DNA from: Pannonibacter sp051860505
Lineage (GTDB): Bacteria > Pseudomonadota > Alphaproteobacteria > Rhizobiales > Stappiaceae
Reading direction: 5' to 3'
DNA: 64,000 nucleotides
Assembly: GCF_051860505.1 (NCBI RefSeq)
Contig: NZ_JBHYDX010000026.1
Span: forward strand, 1-64,000
Positions within the stretch are counted from its first letter, which is position 1; every line of letters begins with the position of its first letter. Positions 63,441 to 64,000 of this stretch are shown one piece after another. The translations under genes were made by a program, and so were the position numbers. The notes under the pieces are model-generated. The model saw only the letters and a program-made list of their open reading frames with translations, had not been told where the DNA came from and ran no database searches.

Positions 63441-64000
63441 TTACGACTTCGCCGGCGCAAAGGCAGGGTGAACCACTGCCCCATCGCGCGTCAGCACGGT
63501 CGCCTTGACCAGTTCATCGTCCCAGTTCGGCTTCAGCACCTTGTTCGTCTTGTCGACCATGGTCTCCAGGAAGGCGATCAGGTTCTTGGAATAAAGCGCC
63601 GAGGCCGAGGCGGCGATGCGTCCCGGCACGTTAAGGTGGCCGACGATCCGCACGCCCGACACCGTAGCGATCTTGCCCGGCTTGGCCCCCTCGACATTGC
63701 CGCCGCGCTCGACAGCAAGGTCAATCACAACGGAGCCCGGCTTCATGCTGGAAAGCATAGCTGCCGTGATGAGACGCGGGGCCGGACGGCCCGGGATCAG
63801 CGCCGTGGTGATGACGATGTCCTGCTTGGTCAGGTGAGCGGCGACGAGTTCGGCCTGCTTGGCTTGATAGGCCTCCGACATCGGCTTGGCATAGCCACCA
63901 GCCGTCTCAGCCTGCTTGAACTCGTCATCCTCGACGGCGATGAATTTGGCGCCGAGCGATTCGACCTGCTCCTTCGAGGCCGGACGCACATCCGTCGCGG
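63441..64000 (-). CDS. pntAa: NAD(P) transhydrogenase subunit alpha part 1, C-terminal part (cut by window edge)
   Basis: NAD-binding subunit (domain I) of the transhydrogenase. The window holds only the last 185 or so codons; the gene runs off the right edge. The visible part has DIVITTALIPGRPAPRLIT, MKPGSVVIDLAVERGGNVEG and the end LVKATVLTRDGAVVHPAFA. The frame is intact. It is the first gene of pntAa-pntAb-pntB. Confidence 0.95.
   Translation of the reverse strand, partial: ATDVRPASKEQVESLGAKFIAVEDDEFKQAETAGGYAKPMSEAYQAKQAELVAAHLTKQDIVITTALIPGRPAPRLITAAMLSSMKPGSVVIDLAVERGGNVEGAKPGKIATVSGVRIVGHLNVPGRIAASASALYSKNLIAFLETMVDKTNKVLKPNWDDELVKATVLTRDGAVVHPAFAPAKS

Overview
This window looks like ordinary chromosome from an alphaproteobacterium of the order Hyphomicrobiales (Rhizobiales). 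A member of the Stappiaceae (Roseibium, Pannonibacter or Stappia type) is my best guess. The evidence is the GC-rich codon use, alphaproteobacterial families such as TrcR (DUF1013), RcdA (DUF1465), DUF1192 and DUF4164, the split pntAa/pntAb/pntB transhydrogenase, a serC leader RNA, and a 6S RNA between zapA and 5-formyltetrahydrofolate cyclo-ligase. I see no tRNA, rRNA, insertion sequence, prophage or CRISPR array. The genus is an inference from gene content, not from a marker gene.

Layout. 0-12 kb is mostly minus strand: a one-helix membrane protein of unknown function, purA, a plus-strand EamA transporter, serC-serA behind a structured leader, an outer-membrane beta-barrel protein, glmM and ftsH. 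12-20 kb is the Tol-Pal envelope locus (tolQ-tolR-tolA-tolB-pal-cpoB-tilS, with ybgC), with a small secreted Excalibur-like gene on the opposite strand. 20-28 kb holds a chemoreceptor inserted between ybgC and ruvB, then ruvCAB, yebC, a YmdB-like phosphoesterase, 5-FCL, 6S RNA, zapA and a DUF4164 gene. 29-38 kb is plus strand and carries central carbon metabolism (tkt, gap, pgk, fba), a degenerate ThiE-like protein coupled to a Sel1-repeat protein, and efp. Two small GC-poor genes sit between gap and pgk and are joined to each other and to pgk by start/stop overlaps.

38-45 kb holds an inositol monophosphatase, a MotA-like/OmpA-like membrane pair, the cell-cycle regulators trcR and rcdA, a quinone oxidoreductase, DUF1192 and a probable small RNA or attenuator upstream of rcdA. 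45-51 kb is acyl-CoA and propionyl-CoA metabolism (acyl-CoA ligase, TSUP exporter, prpE, an SDR). 51-64 kb holds an ABC exporter, rpmE, two divergent DUF465 genes, purE-purK, a MATE exporter, a TPR lipoprotein, an RluA pseudouridine synthase, a K+/H+ antiporter and pntAa-pntAb-pntB, with pntAa cut by the window edge.

Themes. The envelope machinery (Tol-Pal, GlmM, FtsH, OmpA/MotA pair) and cell-cycle control (ZapA, TrcR, RcdA) are typical of a dividing alphaproteobacterium. The most unusual material is the two-gene cassette in the gap-pgk operon, the probable sRNA before rcdA, and a family of five composite intergenic palindromes, each built from two half-elements in inverted order.
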